A stretch of 64,000 nt of DNA, taken from positions 1-64,000 of the forward strand of contig NZ_JAHSTU010000007.1 in the NCBI RefSeq assembly GCF_019145495.1. The letters are read 5' to 3'. The notes under the pieces are model-generated. The model was given only the letters and a program-made list of their open reading frames with translations, did no database searches and was not told the origin of the DNA. The stretch is from Pseudomonas azerbaijanoccidentalis. GTDB lineage: Bacteria; Pseudomonadota; Gammaproteobacteria; Pseudomonadales; Pseudomonadaceae. How positions within the stretch are numbered: position 1 is the first letter of the stretch; every line of letters begins with the position of its first letter. The translations under genes and the position numbers were made by a program. Below are positions 7,771 to 14,990 of the stretch, in pieces.

Positions 7771-7880
7771 TGGCTGAGCAGAAGCCCCCCCCACCCCCCC
7801 CACCGCCGATGAGAAATATCAAAAGTGACGTACCGCTTCCTCGGCGCGACCCTCCTCCACCTCCTCCGAAAAAAGCTTAA
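7771..7880 (+). pseudogene. Proline-rich small ORF interrupted in a poly-C tract
   Basis: An ATG at 7771 follows GGAG by six bases, just after the membrane protein gene, but its frame closes after 13 codons. One base more in the run of eight C or of seven C would join it to a frame that ends at 7880 and reads MRNIKSDVPLPRRD then six Pro and KKA. This looks like a small proline-rich protein broken, or switched, by slippage in C tracts, though a sequencing error in the homopolymer is possible. Confidence 0.5.
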
Positions 7881-7884
7881 TAAC

Positions 7885-7908
7885 AAGCCCTCTGAACGGG
7901 GGCTTTTT
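7885..7908 (+). terminator. Rho-independent terminator
   Basis: AAGCCC pairs with GGGCTT around a 9-base loop and is followed by a run of T. It closes the unit 7239-7880. Confidence 0.8.
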
Positions 7909-8108
7909 CTTGCCCGTTGCAGTTAGGGTAACCACAACATACTGCAACGAAAAAATTATTCTCAGCACGCTCAAAACCAACTATTTCAGTCCGGGTGCGT
8001 CCACTCACGTGTAACAGCTGAGGTGCACCCTAAAAGCACTGGATATATGCTCAGATCAGACGTAATTTGGTTCTCGTAAGGCTTCCAGCAGCTCATCGAG
8101 GACAGATC

Positions 8109-8288
8109 ATGTCGACTACTACCAAGCCCCGCGGCCACCAGGCCAAACCAACCCGCGCCGAAGTCAAAGCCGCTTGGGGGCGTCTGCGCACAGCGGCAGA
8201 CCAGGGCAGCGTGCAGGCAAGCGCCCTTCTGATCGCGCTCGTTGAGAACCGCCCGCTGATCGCCACCACAGACACCCTTTCGGCATAG
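8109..8288 (+). CDS. Phage hypothetical protein
   Basis: 59 residues from the ATG at 8109, preceded by GAGG. Basic N-terminus (STTTKPRGHQAKPTRAEVKA), then helix. First gene of a rightward series (8109-10891) of small phage genes, closely spaced or overlapping. Function unknown. Confidence 0.6.
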   Translation: MSTTTKPRGHQAKPTRAEVKAAWGRLRTAADQGSVQASALLIALVENRPLIATTDTLSA

Positions 8289-8302
8289 CGGAACTAGACC
8301 AA

Positions 8303-8488
8303 ATGAAAAGCAGCGTCGAAGAGATCCGCCAAATCGTCCGCCGGCGTGCCCAGTCTCTCGGCATCAGCATTGATCCCGTCCCTTCAGGTGGATATCGCAT
8401 CCATGGCCGTAATGGCTACGTCGACTTCCGCGTGATTGACCTGGCGGACGTAGACGTTAAAGACCTTGCGCCGAAGCGCTGGGACTGA
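8303..8488 (+). CDS. Phage hypothetical protein
   Basis: 61 residues, MKSSVEEIRQIVRRRAQSLG, then a short beta-rich part. Located 14 bp after the preceding gene. Not recognised. Confidence 0.6.
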   Translation: MKSSVEEIRQIVRRRAQSLGISIDPVPSGGYRIHGRNGYVDFRVIDLADVDVKDLAPKRWD

Positions 8489-8517
8489 CCCTGACAAAAT
8501 TGGAGAAACGAACTCAG

Positions 8518-9303
8518 ATGAAAACACTGCGCGCTGAATCCGGTGGCAAAAGCCGCCTGGTAGGGATGTGGAAATTCCCCGAAGCCGGTCCGTTTGCAGA
8601 TCTCTACGCCGTCGCTCGCGAGGCCAGAAATCACGTCGAGGGCCTGCAAATCGCGGCAATGGGCATCATCAACGACGCCCGCCGCTCGGATAGTGCGAAA
8701 CAGGAAGACATACGGGCAACCGCGAAAGATCGGCTGTACCTTCTGGGCCAATTGCAGCGCGACTTTGAGAAGTACAAGGAAAAGGTCAAGGAGCGCGCCG
8801 ACAAGGTGACCGCCGTTAAGCCGTACCGGGATAACGACCCTATCGCCGTCCAGATCGACCTGGCCTTGGCCGCCCAGTTGCGAGCCATGAGCCCACCAGA
8901 GCGCAACGCAACGCTTCTGGCGGGCACTGACAAAGCCTACGTTGACGCCGCACTTCGCCTCCCTCGCGAACTGAGCGGTGTCAGCAGCGAGTGGTATGCC
9001 CGAATCACCAAGGAGGCCCTGGTGCGCGCCAATCCACGAGAAGCGCAAGAGATCGCCGACCTGACCGAAGCGGCAGACGCCGCACAGGACGCGCTCCGGA
9101 CAGCCTTTGGCCTGATCAGTGCCGACGCGGGCATCAGTCTCGACGAGCGTGTTGATGCGGCAGGCGAGGCTGCAAAAGAGCTGGTGCAAGGTCCGGCAGA
9201 ATCCACCATTGAGCGCATCCAAGAGCGCCTGGAGCGGGTCAAGCAAGAAGAGGAAGAGTCCGACGAGGCGCTCAAGAAGCAAATCCAAGGCGAAGGAGCT
9301 TAA
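8518..9303 (+). CDS. Phage hypothetical protein, helical
   Basis: 261 residues from the ATG at 8518; GGAG lies 12 bases upstream, and a TTG at 8500 is the alternative. It is highly charged and mostly helical, with a coiled-coil-like C-terminal stretch (TIERIQERLERVKQEEEES). It could be a scaffold- or structure-associated phage protein, but no family is recognised. Ends 3 bp before the next start. Confidence 0.65.
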   Translation: MKTLRAESGGKSRLVGMWKFPEAGPFADLYAVAREARNHVEGLQIAAMGIINDARRSDSAKQEDIRATAKDRLYLLGQLQRDFEKYKEKVKERADKVTAVKPYRDNDPIAVQIDLALAAQLRAMSPPERNATLLAGTDKAYVDAALRLPRELSGVSSEWYARITKEALVRANPREAQEIADLTEAADAAQDALRTAFGLISADAGISLDERVDAAGEAAKELVQGPAESTIERIQERLERVKQEEEESDEALKKQIQGEGA

Positions 9304-9306
9304 TCA

Positions 9307-9750
9307 TTGTCCAAGCCGTTGCCACCAGCGGAGGCGGCGCCGGGCCGAGTTGCCGGGGGGCGATTCGCTCCCGGCCATTCCGGCAACCCAGGGGGGCGTT
9401 CAGGCCAAACCCAGGCTATTCGCGCGAAGTTGGCAGAAGGCGCTGAAGCCGTCACACGCAAGATTCTGGCTGCAGCCAAAAAGGGCGATATGCAAGCGTG
9501 CCGCCTAATCCTTGAGCGGCTCGTTCCGCCGATGAAACCCACATCCGAACCTGTGCAATTCGATCTCGACGATACGGACCTCCCGAGTGCTGCCCGCTCG
9601 ATCATGCGCGCAGTCGCCGACGGCCAGCTCGCCCCCGATCAAGGCAAGTCGCTAATCGACGGCCTGGGAGCGGTTGCGCGGGTGATTGAGGTTACTGAGT
9701 TGCAGAAGGCTATCGAGGAGCTTCGCCAACAAATCGGAGGCCTGCAGTGA
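9307..9750 (+). CDS. DUF5681-like phage protein
   Basis: 147 residues with a TTG start after GAAGGAGC. The N-terminal motif GGRFAPGHSGNPGGRSG is the signature of DUF5681 proteins, found in phage packaging regions and sometimes linked to the small terminase. The C-terminus is helical (ELQKAIEELRQQIGGL). No large terminase or portal gene is next to it in this element. Confidence 0.7.
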   Translation: MSKPLPPAEAAPGRVAGGRFAPGHSGNPGGRSGQTQAIRAKLAEGAEAVTRKILAAAKKGDMQACRLILERLVPPMKPTSEPVQFDLDDTDLPSAARSIMRAVADGQLAPDQGKSLIDGLGAVARVIEVTELQKAIEELRQQIGGLQ

Positions 9751-9944
9751 GCGTCAGAACAGAACTCGCGAAATTGCGCCAGCAGGCGCGCCAGGCGCTA
9801 AACGACAGCGACGTGAAGGCGATCAGCGACCTGATGGATGAATTAAGCGCCGAGGCCGCCGGTGGTGGCTCGGCTCGGGAGCACGACTCCCTAACCGCCG
9901 TATTTAATGAGGCGCAGAAGTCGAGCGCCGGGAGCCAGTTATGA
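9747..9944 (+). CDS. Phage hypothetical protein
   Basis: 65 residues with a GTG start overlapping the previous stop (GTGA). Helical, TELAKLRQQARQALNDSDVK. The next gene starts in its last four bases. Function unknown. Confidence 0.6.
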   Translation: MSVRTELAKLRQQARQALNDSDVKAISDLMDELSAEAAGGGSAREHDSLTAVFNEAQKSSAGSQL

Positions 9945-10303
9945 ATTCTCATCAGGAGCGTTTCGCCGAAGCCTGCAGGACAACCCGCTTTGCACCCTCC
10001 CCTTTGAAGCAGGGCGCCGACTCTGGCTACGTGGTGTGGGATGTACAGCATGTCCGCGATGGCCAGAAGGTGACGATTGACGGGCCGTTCTTCACCGAGG
10101 ATGAAGCCAGGGTGTCGGCCGATCTTCTGCGCGGCACCTTCCGGGGTGCCAGAGCCTACCAAGGGATCTATGACCGGATCTGGAACTACGACCCGCGACA
10201 CGAACAGGTGACGGTCGACCAGGCGCGTATGTCGCGCGCGCTGCTCGCCATCCGACTGGGCGTTTCGGTGCCCAACAACAGCGCCCAGGGCGCCAAGGAG
10301 TAA
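9941..10303 (+). CDS. Phage hypothetical protein
   Basis: 120 residues, ATGA overlap with the preceding gene. It contains a stretch resembling small phage accessory domains (GYVVWDVQHVRDGQKVTI then FFTEDEARVSADLL). Unrecognised. Ends 3 bp before the tail-assembly gene. Confidence 0.6.
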   Translation: MNSHQERFAEACRTTRFAPSPLKQGADSGYVVWDVQHVRDGQKVTIDGPFFTEDEARVSADLLRGTFRGARAYQGIYDRIWNYDPRHEQVTVDQARMSRALLAIRLGVSVPNNSAQGAKE

Positions 10304-10306
10304 AAT

Positions 10307-10891
10307 ATGGCTATGGCCACCAACTACGGCACCAAAACCCGAATCCTGCTGGGCGGCTCGGCCGGCAAGCTGTTTGGACGCGAACACATTTACGAGCTTT
10401 CCACCGGCGACACGCGGGAGGCCGTGAAGGCGATCGACGTCAACCATCCCGGTTTTGCGAAGTACCTCGCTGACGCGAAAATGAAGGGTCTGGAGTTCGC
10501 GGTGTTCCGCAACAGAAAGAACATAGGCGAACAGGAGTTGAAGATGGGCGGAGCGAAGGAGATCCGCATCGTGCCGGTGATCGCGGGTAGCAAGCGCGCC
10601 GGTCTGCTGCAAACAATCCTCGGTGTCGCCCTAATCGTCATGAGTCCCTTCACGAATGGTGCAACGTTGGCGCCGGGTATCGCCCTGGCAGCGGGTGGTG
10701 TGATCCAAATGCTCAGCCCGCAGGCAACCGGCCTGAAGCAGAGCACCTCCCCCGAAAACGCCCCGTCGTATGCCTTTGGCAGCGCCAAGAACACCACAGC
10801 CAGCGGCAACCCGGTCCCGATTTGCATCGGCCATCGTCGGTGGGGTGGAATGATCATCTCGGCGTCGATCTACGCCGAAGACAAGATCTAG
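10307..10891 (+). CDS. Tail assembly protein, lambda gpI-like
   Basis: 194 residues. The middle hydrophobic part (IVMSPFTNGATLAPGIALAA) and the C-terminal end (NPVPICIGHRRWGGMIISAS then YAED) match the tail-tip assembly protein I of lambda-like siphophages, which acts with gpK, gpL and gpJ in making the tail tip. In complete phages gpJ follows directly; here a lipoprotein gene follows and gpJ, gpK and gpL are missing. It therefore looks like a leftover of a deleted tail module. Confidence 0.85.
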   Translation: MAMATNYGTKTRILLGGSAGKLFGREHIYELSTGDTREAVKAIDVNHPGFAKYLADAKMKGLEFAVFRNRKNIGEQELKMGGAKEIRIVPVIAGSKRAGLLQTILGVALIVMSPFTNGATLAPGIALAAGGVIQMLSPQATGLKQSTSPENAPSYAFGSAKNTTASGNPVPICIGHRRWGGMIISASIYAEDKI

Positions 10892-10935
10892 TCGACCTGG
10901 TGTAAAGTCAGCCCTCCAAACAATGAGGACGAATC

Positions 10936-11370
10936 ATGCACAGGATTTTGCCAGCGGCTGCCGCTATCACGTTGATCGCTGGGTGCTCAAGCACCCCCGT
11001 GGATTCTGGCTCGGCAAAGCGAGTGCCAGTCGATCGCATTTACGCTTACCAGACTGAGACGTCCGGTGGTGGGACGCTCGTTGTCAGCCGTGATAATGGA
11101 TTTTGGGCCTCAGGCGGATGCTTCGTTACCTTGCTCATTGATGGGAAAAGAGCGGCCCGCCTAGATACTGGAGAGGTGGCGAAATTCCACGTCAAGCCGG
11201 GTCGACATATCGTCGGCATCGGCGGCGACGAAGACGGTGGCGGCCTGTGCGCAATGCAGATCGGCCAGCCAGTGAAAGAGACGGCGACTGAGGTTGTCGC
11301 CGGTGAAGTGCAGAAGTACCGGATATCTGGCACTCAGAACGGAACGGATATACGCCCAAGCTCGATTTAA
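10936..11370 (+). CDS. Phage-borne lipoprotein
   Basis: 144 residues with a lipoprotein signal: MHRILPAAAAITLIAGC, with Cys17 as the modified residue, then SSTP. The mature part is a beta-rich domain (GGTLVVSRDNGFWASGGCFV) resembling DUF2846-like envelope proteins. GAGG precedes the start. It is probably a lysogenic-conversion gene acting at the envelope; the exact role is unknown. Confidence 0.7.
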   Translation: MHRILPAAAAITLIAGCSSTPVDSGSAKRVPVDRIYAYQTETSGGGTLVVSRDNGFWASGGCFVTLLIDGKRAARLDTGEVAKFHVKPGRHIVGIGGDEDGGGLCAMQIGQPVKETATEVVAGEVQKYRISGTQNGTDIRPSSI

Positions 11371-11380
11371 TCAGTAGCGA

Positions 11381-12121
11381 TCAAGCCTCGCTGTCAGCCG
11401 CAGATATCGTGAGCGCAGACGGGTCCTCTCCAGCTACAGCTTTAAGAAACTCACGCACAGTCAGGCGCGCCAAGGCAAATTCTCCTTTGGCTTGGCCGTC
11501 GACCAATGAACGGCACGCAGCCCTCGTCGCAAGATAAAAAACGAAGCGGCCGTGATTTAAAAAAACGTGTGCTCGAGATTGCTTCCACTTATCCAGCATC
11601 GTCCCACGCATGAACCACTCCATCCGGTAAAAGTCACGCCCCCCGACCTCTACCCGATTGTCCTCACTGAAGTTGAGGCACGATGCAAAATTGAATGAAA
11701 GGGCTGAAGTCCTGCCCATATTCAGAAGCCAAAACATTCGATTTTCTTTGGAGTAAAACTCCTCCCTGGCTGACCGCTCCTCTTCCGAGATTGAAGAGTG
11801 TTGTAGCTCTAAGACTACCCCTGCCCCTTCTGGCCGCGGACACAAAACATCAGCTCTATGGATTTCCTTTGTCTCTGGATCTCTCATGAACACTTCACAA
11901 TAGTGAGGGCTGAAGAAACCTTTCCATCCCAGATGCCATTCACCTTCGGGCTCGCTCCACGGATCGCAATCGCCGCTGTCATGACGCCAATGCGCAGCCT
12001 TGAATTGCGGGATGACGGCCCTAAGCGTGCCGCCACAGCCGGCGCAGGTGGTTTGCTCTCCTTTCGCCTGGGGAGGCCTCTTTTCACCTTCTATCATCGC
12101 TGAAATCATTCCGCACTCCAT
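11381..12121 (-). CDS. CoiA-like nuclease-fold protein
   Basis: 246 residues. A zinc-type CxxC (TTCAGCGG) near residue 26 with downstream His (AAHWRHD), then HRADVLCPRPEGAGVVLELQ: the D...ExQ arrangement typical of the PD-(D/E)XK-like nuclease core in competence protein CoiA relatives. Such proteins occur in mobile elements beyond competent Gram-positives. Stands alone on the minus strand with the serine recombinase divergent from it; likely cargo or recombination-related. Confidence 0.7.
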   Translation of the reverse strand: MECGMISAMIEGEKRPPQAKGEQTTCAGCGGTLRAVIPQFKAAHWRHDSGDCDPWSEPEGEWHLGWKGFFSPHYCEVFMRDPETKEIHRADVLCPRPEGAGVVLELQHSSISEEERSAREEFYSKENRMFWLLNMGRTSALSFNFASCLNFSEDNRVEVGGRDFYRMEWFMRGTMLDKWKQSRAHVFLNHGRFVFYLATRAACRSLVDGQAKGEFALARLTVREFLKAVAGEDPSALTISAADSEA

Positions 12122-12296
12122 GATGGCAAGTAGCGACCATGCTATGCCTCCTCCGACGCCATCTCAATGTGCTCTTTTCTGGTATGCCTGAGCTGATACG
12201 CGCAAATTCGTCTTTATTTGCGCATTTTTCTTGATAAGTGACACTCATAGTGCAACAGTATTAGTAGAACACCTTAACTGATACGGACAGCACATC

Positions 12297-12926
12297 ATGT
12301 TCATCCGCGCATACCTCCGAGCATCAACCGAAGAGCAGGACGCCGGCCGCGCCCGGGCATCGCTCGAGCAATTCGCCACCGACCACAACAAGGTGATCGC
12401 GAGCGTGTACCTGGAGAACGCCAGCGGCGCGTCGGCAGATCGGCCTGAGCTGATGCGCCTGCTCAAAGATGCGCGCAAGGGTGACGTCCTGCTGGTGGAG
12501 TCGATAGACCGCCTCTCCCGCCTTCCTGTGGAGGATTGGCAGAAGCTCAAGGCTGCGATCGACTCCAAGGGCTTGCGCATCGTCGCGCTCGATCTGCCGA
12601 CCAGTCATCAAGGAATGCAGGACACCAAAGGCGACGAGTTCACCGGCCGGATGTTGGGCGCCATCAACTCGATGCTGGTGGAAATGATGGCAGCGATAGC
12701 GCGAAAGGATTACGAGCAGCGCCGTGAGCGTCAGGCCCAGGGTATCGAGAAGGCTAAAGCTGCCGGCAAGTACCAGGGCCGGCCAGTCGATGAGGATCTG
12801 CATAAGCGTGTCACGGAACTGCTCGGCGCCGGCCTGGGCATTCGCGCAACCGCTCGGCACGCCAACTGCTCGACCACCACAGTTTTGAGAATCAGAGACC
12901 ACGTCGCCCTGACCTTAAAAAAGTAA
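12297..12926 (+). CDS. Small serine recombinase (resolvase/invertase family)
   Basis: 209 residues. The N-terminal catalytic domain starts YLRASTEEQ with the nucleophilic Ser10, and has ESIDRLSRLP and the long E helix; the C-terminal helix-turn-helix (GIRATARHANCSTTTVLRI) binds DNA. I see no obvious invertible segment next to it, so resolution or regulation of another site is more likely. It is separate from the tyrosine integrase that defines the element ends. Confidence 0.9.
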   Translation: MFIRAYLRASTEEQDAGRARASLEQFATDHNKVIASVYLENASGASADRPELMRLLKDARKGDVLLVESIDRLSRLPVEDWQKLKAAIDSKGLRIVALDLPTSHQGMQDTKGDEFTGRMLGAINSMLVEMMAAIARKDYEQRRERQAQGIEKAKAAGKYQGRPVDEDLHKRVTELLGAGLGIRATARHANCSTTTVLRIRDHVALTLKK

Positions 12927-13048
12927 TTGAAAGCCCATAGTTGAGTGTTCGTGCATTTGCCTTGGCGAGCGGTGGAAAGTACGCATATTCTCAAAGCGCC
13001 ACTCGGCGCTTGCTGCCGAGCCAAATTTCCAACCTTGCGGACTAAAGA

Positions 13049-13714
13049 ATGGAAGCTAATTGGGTTTTCGGAATCGGTACCATCATAGCCACACTGCTTG
13101 GGCCGATCCTAGCGGTTCAAGCGCAGAAATATCTCGAGCGCGTGAATGAGTCCAGAAACCAGAAAGCCTGGATATTTAGCACTTTGATGGCTACTCGAGC
13201 CGCTAGGCTTTCGCCGGATCACGTTCGAGCATTGAACATGATTGATCTCGCGTTTAACGGAGGCCGCTCAAACCGCCGGAAGGCCTCAGAAACAGAAGTT
13301 TTGGACACTTGGCGTGATTACCTCGAGCACCTCACTCTGACGATAAATGAGGCCAACGCGGAAAGGTGGGTCGAGAAACAGCAGGAGCTTTTGGTTTTAA
13401 TGTTAAGCGCGATGGCTACAGATCTGAATCTCCGGTATGACCGTGTTCTTTTGCGAAACGGCGCTTACATTCCCAAGGGACACACAGATCTTGAGCTCGA
13501 CCAGCAAAAGCTGAGGCACTACGCAATTGAAGTCCTATCCGGAAACCAACCGGTTAACATGAATGTTACCGGCTTCCCTTTCAGCGAGGACATGACAAAT
13601 TCGCAGTTGAAACTACAGGAAGGCCTTGCCGCAGTTTTGGCTGGCCAAGGTCACCTGAAAGTTCGGATAGAGCCCGGCAGCACAGCGCAGACTGACGAAA
13701 AGCCTCCCGCCTAA
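13049..13714 (+). CDS. DUF6680-like membrane-anchored protein
   Basis: 221 residues. One N-terminal membrane helix (WVFGIGTIIATLLGPILAV), then a cytoplasmic helical domain containing WIFSTLMATRAARLSPDHV and ALNMIDLAFNGG, which I associate with DUF6680. Function unknown. Monocistronic, with its own terminator, right beside the attachment site; this is the usual place for cargo genes. Confidence 0.7.
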   Translation: MEANWVFGIGTIIATLLGPILAVQAQKYLERVNESRNQKAWIFSTLMATRAARLSPDHVRALNMIDLAFNGGRSNRRKASETEVLDTWRDYLEHLTLTINEANAERWVEKQQELLVLMLSAMATDLNLRYDRVLLRNGAYIPKGHTDLELDQQKLRHYAIEVLSGNQPVNMNVTGFPFSEDMTNSQLKLQEGLAAVLAGQGHLKVRIEPGSTAQTDEKPPA

Positions 13715-13741
13715 CACCGGTCGAGTAAGTCGGTCGCGCAT

Positions 13742-13781
13742 AAAAAAGCCCCATCAGATGATAATGAGTGGGGCTTTTTTT
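13742..13781 (+). terminator. Rho-independent terminator
   Basis: AAAAAAGCCCCA pairs with TGGGGCTTTTTT around a 15-base loop; it works in both directions. It separates the last cargo gene from the attachment region. Confidence 0.88.
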
Positions 13782-13788
13782 GGCCTGG

Positions 13789-13807
13789 TGCTGCCACCCT
13801 GCTGTCA
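13789..13807 (+). repeat. 19-bp direct repeat, candidate integrase arm site (right)
   Basis: Second copy of the 19-mer at 517-535, 46 bp inside the right attachment repeat and in the same orientation. Confidence 0.6.
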
Positions 13808-13852
13808 TGAAGAAAACTAACTGTCAGGAGAATGGCTTCAAAGGCCCGTTTT

Positions 13853-13902
13853 ATATGGTGTCCCAGGGCAGGTTCGAACTGCCAACCTTCCCCTTAGGAG
13901 GG
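13853..13902. repeat. Attachment site, right copy within tRNA-Arg
   Basis: Identical over 50 bp to 373-422. It overlaps the 3' half of the intact tRNA-Arg(CCU) gene, and the strand crossover must have occurred within it. The element lies to its left. Confidence 0.93.
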
Positions 13903-13932
13903 GGATGCTCTATCCAATTGAGCTACTGAGAC
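13856..13932 (-). tRNA. tRNA-Arg, anticodon CCU
   Basis: 77 nt including an encoded CCA. The acceptor arm GTCTCAG pairs with CTGGGAC (one G-U), the D arm is GCTC/GAGC, the anticodon loop CTCCTAA gives CCU, and the T arm has TTCGAAC. This is the integration target of the element; the integrated DNA restores its 3' half. Confidence 0.96.
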
Positions 13933-13939
13933 ACACGTG

Positions 13940-14209
13940 CCTGCGAAGAAACGCATGGCGATGGACGGCGAGCATGTTAACGACCACGCCAGCCTTTGTC
14001 ATGTCGTCCTTTTGCTTTTTAAGTGTAGGCATACGCCGTCTATATAGCAGGAAGCCTTTCACTGCGGCCCAGACCTACTCCAGATATTTCCAACGCCCCT
14101 CGAAAATCAGATCCGCACCAAGCAATGCAGGGCTCGCAAACCACACAGCAAATCCCGTCAGCGCACCAAAAACCGGCTGCCATCCATCCTAAATAGCTCT
14201 CAACAGCAT
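13940..14209 (-). pseudogene. Remnant ORF with two in-frame TAG codons
   Basis: Reading leftward from an ATG at 14209 (after GGGGGAGG) gives MLLRAI, TAG at 14189-14191, 37 sense codons (including QPVFGALTGFAVWFASPALL), TAG at 14075-14077, then about 45 more codons up to the tRNA gene. The composition is that of a real small membrane protein. Each TAG could come from CAG by one C-to-T change. I do not recognise the family; it is probably a decayed gene at the tRNA junction. Confidence 0.4.
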
Positions 14210-14302
14210 CCTCCCCCTAGTAAATCGGCCATTTGCCACTATCCTATAAAGGTAAGGAACAGTGATCGAATTCGGACGCAACGCCCTCAAGAGTCTTGGA
14301 CG

Positions 14303-14452
14303 CTACTGAGGGGCAGAGACGCGATCAGCGATACGGACCAGGCAACTTTCCAACCAGTCCGCATTTCTGACAATTGGTGCTGGCAGAACGCCTTTATCCA
14401 GTTCAATATTTGTCACAGAATTGGCGCCAATGATCTGGCTACTTTGAGGCAT
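14303..14452 (-). CDS. Hypothetical small protein
   Basis: 49 residues from the ATG at 14452, preceded by AGAGG. Sequence MPQSSQIIGANSVTNIELDK, no domain recognised. Divergent from amrZ, with only about 110 bp between starts, so a shared control region is possible. Could also be chance. Confidence 0.35.
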   Translation of the reverse strand: MPQSSQIIGANSVTNIELDKGVLPAPIVRNADWLESCLVRIADRVSAPQ

Positions 14453-14562
14453 GATGCTCGCCTCTCTCAATTCAGGTTGAACATTTGGCTGCAACGCTTG
14501 TCCTAACTGACATCCTGCGGCCAATCCCGAGAACCGCTCCCCTGAACTAACCGGTTAAATAT

Positions 14563-14889
14563 ATGCGCCCATTGAAACAGGCAATTTATTCCAGCCGTAC
14601 GGCTGACAAGTTCGTCGTACGTCTGCCAGACGGAATGCGTGAACGCATTGCCGAGGTGGCTCGCAATCATCATCGCAGCATGAACTCCGAAATCATCGCA
14701 CGCCTTGAGCAGAGCCTGATTCAGGAAGGTGCGCTGGGCGAAGAGCTGAGCATGCGCCTGGACAGCCCAGAGCTTTCGTTGCACGAACGTGAACTGCTGC
14801 AACGCTTCCGCCAACTTTCCCATCGCCAGCAAAACGCACTCGTTTCGCTGATCGCTCATGACGCTGAAATGGCCGCAGACGCCTCCTGA
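14563..14889 (+). CDS. amrZ: AmrZ/AlgZ ribbon-helix-helix transcription factor
   Basis: 108 residues, essentially the full AmrZ sequence: a flexible N-terminus, a ribbon-helix-helix core (ADKFVVRLPDGMRERIAEVA, then HHRSMNSEIIARLEQSL), and the C-terminal tetramerisation part (LSLHERELLQRFRQLSHRQQ). AmrZ controls alginate, exopolysaccharides, motility, iron uptake and cyclic-di-GMP genes in Pseudomonas. Monocistronic, with its own terminator. Recognised with high certainty. Confidence 0.96.
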   Translation: MRPLKQAIYSSRTADKFVVRLPDGMRERIAEVARNHHRSMNSEIIARLEQSLIQEGALGEELSMRLDSPELSLHERELLQRFRQLSHRQQNALVSLIAHDAEMAADAS

Positions 14890-14907
14890 GTCAGACTGAC
14901 AATCCAA

Positions 14908-14933
14908 GCCAGCTTAAACGCTGGCTTTTTTTT
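14908..14933 (+). terminator. amrZ terminator
   Basis: GCCAGC/GCTGGC stem with a 6-base loop and eight T. A second small hairpin (GCCTGAA/TTCAGGC) follows at 14934-14948. Confidence 0.88.
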
Positions 14934-14949
14934 GCCTGAATTTCAGGCA

Positions 14950-14980
14950 AAAAAAAACCCGCCAATTGGCGGGTTTTTTT
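14950..14980 (-). terminator. mgtE terminator
   Basis: CCCGCCAATTGGCGGG, a perfect 8-bp-arm palindrome with A-run and T-run on its two sides; it acts for mgtE on the minus strand and as a backup for amrZ. Confidence 0.88.
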
Positions 14981-14990
14981 ATCAGAAAAA

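Noticed and set aside
12297..12926. A DNA-inversion switch run by the serine recombinase
   Set aside because: I looked for inverted repeats flanking a segment beside the gene and for alternative tail-fibre ends and saw neither.
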